This document shows, one piece after another, positions 62,276 to 64,000 of a DNA stretch of 64,000 nt; the first letter of the stretch is position 1, and every line of letters starts with the position of its first letter. The DNA comes from Elephas maximus indicus (taxonomy: Eukaryota; Chordata; Mammalia; Proboscidea; Elephantidae): NCBI RefSeq assembly GCF_024166365.1, contig NC_064843.1:53448032-53512031 (forward strand), in the 5' to 3' direction. The position numbers and the translations under genes are program-made. Under the pieces are notes generated by a model, which was not told where the DNA came from, ran no database searches, and worked only from the letters and a program-made list of their open reading frames with translations.

Positions 62276-62632
62276 CTACATACTAGGGCGCTTGCCCTCC
62301 TCTAGCTAAGGAGATATGGCCTTTAGACAGTAGGAGAGAAGCCACAATGTAGGACTCAATAAAGCCACAGCAGTACAGAGTGTAAGTGTGGGTCAAGTTC
62401 AGGAGAGAGAAAAGATCCCTGTGATCGAGGGGATTAGGGACAGTTTTGTGGAGAGAGTGAGGATTGAGCCCTGCTCTGAGGAAGGGTAGGATTTAGAGTG
62501 GGGGTTTCTGGGAGGGAAGAGGTAGGACAAATGTGTGGAGATGAGGATGGGCCTGACATGTTCAGAACTGTAAGAGAGAAGATCAGAAGACTACGGCGCG
62601 ATATGGGCTCAATGTCCCTCATACAATATGTT
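62276..62632. other. Unassigned; L2-like text
   Basis: GAGTGGGGGTTTCTGGGAGG and similar; not assigned with confidence. Confidence 0.3.
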
Positions 62633-62832
62633 GATGTTAGGTGCCGTGGAGTAAGTTCTGACTCATGGTGACCCCATGTGTGCAGAGTAGAGCTGCTCCA
62701 TAGAGTTTTCAAGACTGTGACCTTTCAGACGCTGATCTCCAGGTCTCTCTCCTGAGGAGCCTCTGGGTGGGTTTGATCGCCAAACCTTCAGCTAGTAGCT
62801 GAGTGCTTAACTGTTTGTGCCACCCAGGGCCA
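62633..62832 (-). mobile_element. AfroSINE (long form), antisense
   Basis: GTTAGGTGCCGTGGAGTAAG tail, CTCCATAGAGTTTTCAAGAC, CCAGGTCTCTCTCCTGAGG block, TGTTTGTGCCACCCAGGG head. Confidence 0.88.
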
Positions 62833-62944
62833 CAGCATAGCTGTTCTGTTTCTAAGTAAGGGAGACAAAAGAGGTTGTAAAATCTGTATCTTTGTGTCCT
62901 GGTACTGATAATGACTTAAGAGCACATTTAAAAAGCAGTAGTAG

Positions 62945-63171
62945 TAGGAGCCCTGTTAATGAAATGGTTAAGTACTTGGCTGCTAAACAAAATGTCGGCA
63001 GTTGGAATCCACATAGTGACTCTGCAGGAGAAAAGACCTGGCGATCTGCTCCTGTAAAGAGTACAGCCTAGAAAACCCTATGGGGGCAGTTCTACTGGGT
63101 CCTATATATAGAGTCAGTAAGAGTCAGAATCGACTTGAGGGTGCACAACAATAACACTAAAAAAAAAAAAA
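62945..63171 (+). mobile_element. AfroSINE (long form)
   Basis: GTAGGAGCCCTGTTAATGAAA head, the full central block GAAAAGACCTGGCGATCTGC, CTGTAAAGAGTACAGCC, then GAATCGACTTGAGGGTGCAC and A-tail. The best complete long form in the window. Confidence 0.92.
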
Positions 63172-64000
63172 GGCATTAGTGGAAGAAGACTGGGTGTAAA
63201 GAGGGGTAGTAGACAGAAACTTTACTTTTGTAGTTTACTAAAAAATTGTAAAGGTGATGATAAAGGAATATGTGGCCATGTCCACCTCAGGGGCATAGGA
63301 AGAGTAACAAGCACTCAGAGGCAATCTCTAAATTGCGCCCCCCCCTCCCCAATTCGAGTGACCAGGGCAATCCATAAGTTGCTCCCCTCCCTCCCCAGTT
63401 TCAAGATGAACAGACTTTGATAGGGTGATGTGTCAGCAGAAACACCAGTCCCCGTCTTGTCTGGCTGCCTCAGTCAGTCAGGTGCCTTTCATATTTGTGG
63501 GGTCTTGGAATATCATTCTGCACCTCATCTGGCACCCCCTCGGACTTGAGCCCAGGGACAAGTGCCCACTTCTGCAGCCCCCTTGCTACGCCTCAGGTCC
63601 ACTTAACGCCATCCATCATAATTATGCAAAATACAATTTCAGATTTCACTTGCAAAGGAAGGCAGCTTGGGTTTAGAACATGAGTAGCCTGGAACACTGC
63701 TGGTTACAAAGCCCTGAATAGCATGGGATGTGGGTTAATTTCACACCCAACGTCCTGGCATTGCTCTTTTGGCTGACAAAACGGTGTTATTGGCCAGATT
63801 ATAAGAGATATTCCTTGGTTACATTACCACCTCTTTTTCAGTTTGTTCTCTCTTGTCATCCTAATCTAATGGTGCTCCAGATAACCACCCTGCTGAGCAG
63901 TGATTTCATGTAAATTACATGGGAGAGCAGCCAGTATTAGCTTTCTCAGTAATTTATACCACAATAGCAGCAGCTAAGCCAAAACAACAACAACAAAAAC
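63172..64000. other. Unassigned sequence to window end
   Basis: A C-rich stretch at 63338-63352 repeats in style at 63384-63400 (CTCCCCTCCCTCCCCAG). No SEL1L2 exon found. The window ends in (CAA)n, possibly another AfroSINE/RTE tail. Confidence 0.35.

Overview
The window is mammalian nuclear DNA. The interspersed repeats are diagnostic of an afrotherian. About two dozen copies or fragments of AfroSINE (tRNA-headed, RTE-tailed) lie on both strands, together with RTE (BovB-clade) LINE fragments that share the AfroSINE 3' tail. Most AfroSINEs lack an internal block of roughly 45 bp that a minority keep. From what I recall of the AfroSINE literature, that deletion form marks Paenungulata (elephant, sea cow, hyrax), so an elephant-like genome is the best guess. 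The species itself is inferred.

One protein-coding gene is supported. Eight minus-strand exons between 32763 and 59406 join in phase (963 nt, 320 residues plus stop, all GT-AG) to give the C-terminal part of a SEL1-repeat membrane protein, best matched to SEL1L2, the paralogue of the ERAD adaptor SEL1L. The reading frame is open, the last exon encodes one membrane helix and a five-residue tail, and an AATAAA lies 61 bases past the stop. The 5' exons lie beyond 64000.

Layout: 1-32.7 kb has no recognisable exon and is probably the intergenic region downstream of SEL1L2 (in human the next gene that way is NDUFAF5; that is outside knowledge, not seen here). It holds old MaLR/MLT-like LTRs, MIR and L2 remnants, AfroSINEs, an L1 3' part with a solo LTR inside it (7.4-10 kb), an RTE 3' end (11.6-12.3 kb), a minus-strand RTE (18.1-19.6 kb), and the 5' half of an L1 whose 5' UTR is built from tandem units (19.7-23.3 kb). 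32.7-59.4 kb is SEL1L2, with introns of 102 bp to 14.4 kb filled by L1, RTE, L2, LTR and SINE insertions, several with clear target-site duplications. 59.4-64 kb is probably the next upstream intron, with a Tigger-like DNA transposon remnant, a purine-rich tract and three AfroSINEs.

I found no operon, CRISPR array, phage, functional RNA gene or novel gene system. The interesting material is the SEL1L2 gene itself, a perfect 3 x 40 bp minisatellite in its intron, the L1 5' UTR unit array, nested insertions that give relative ages, and palindromic AT-rich structures.
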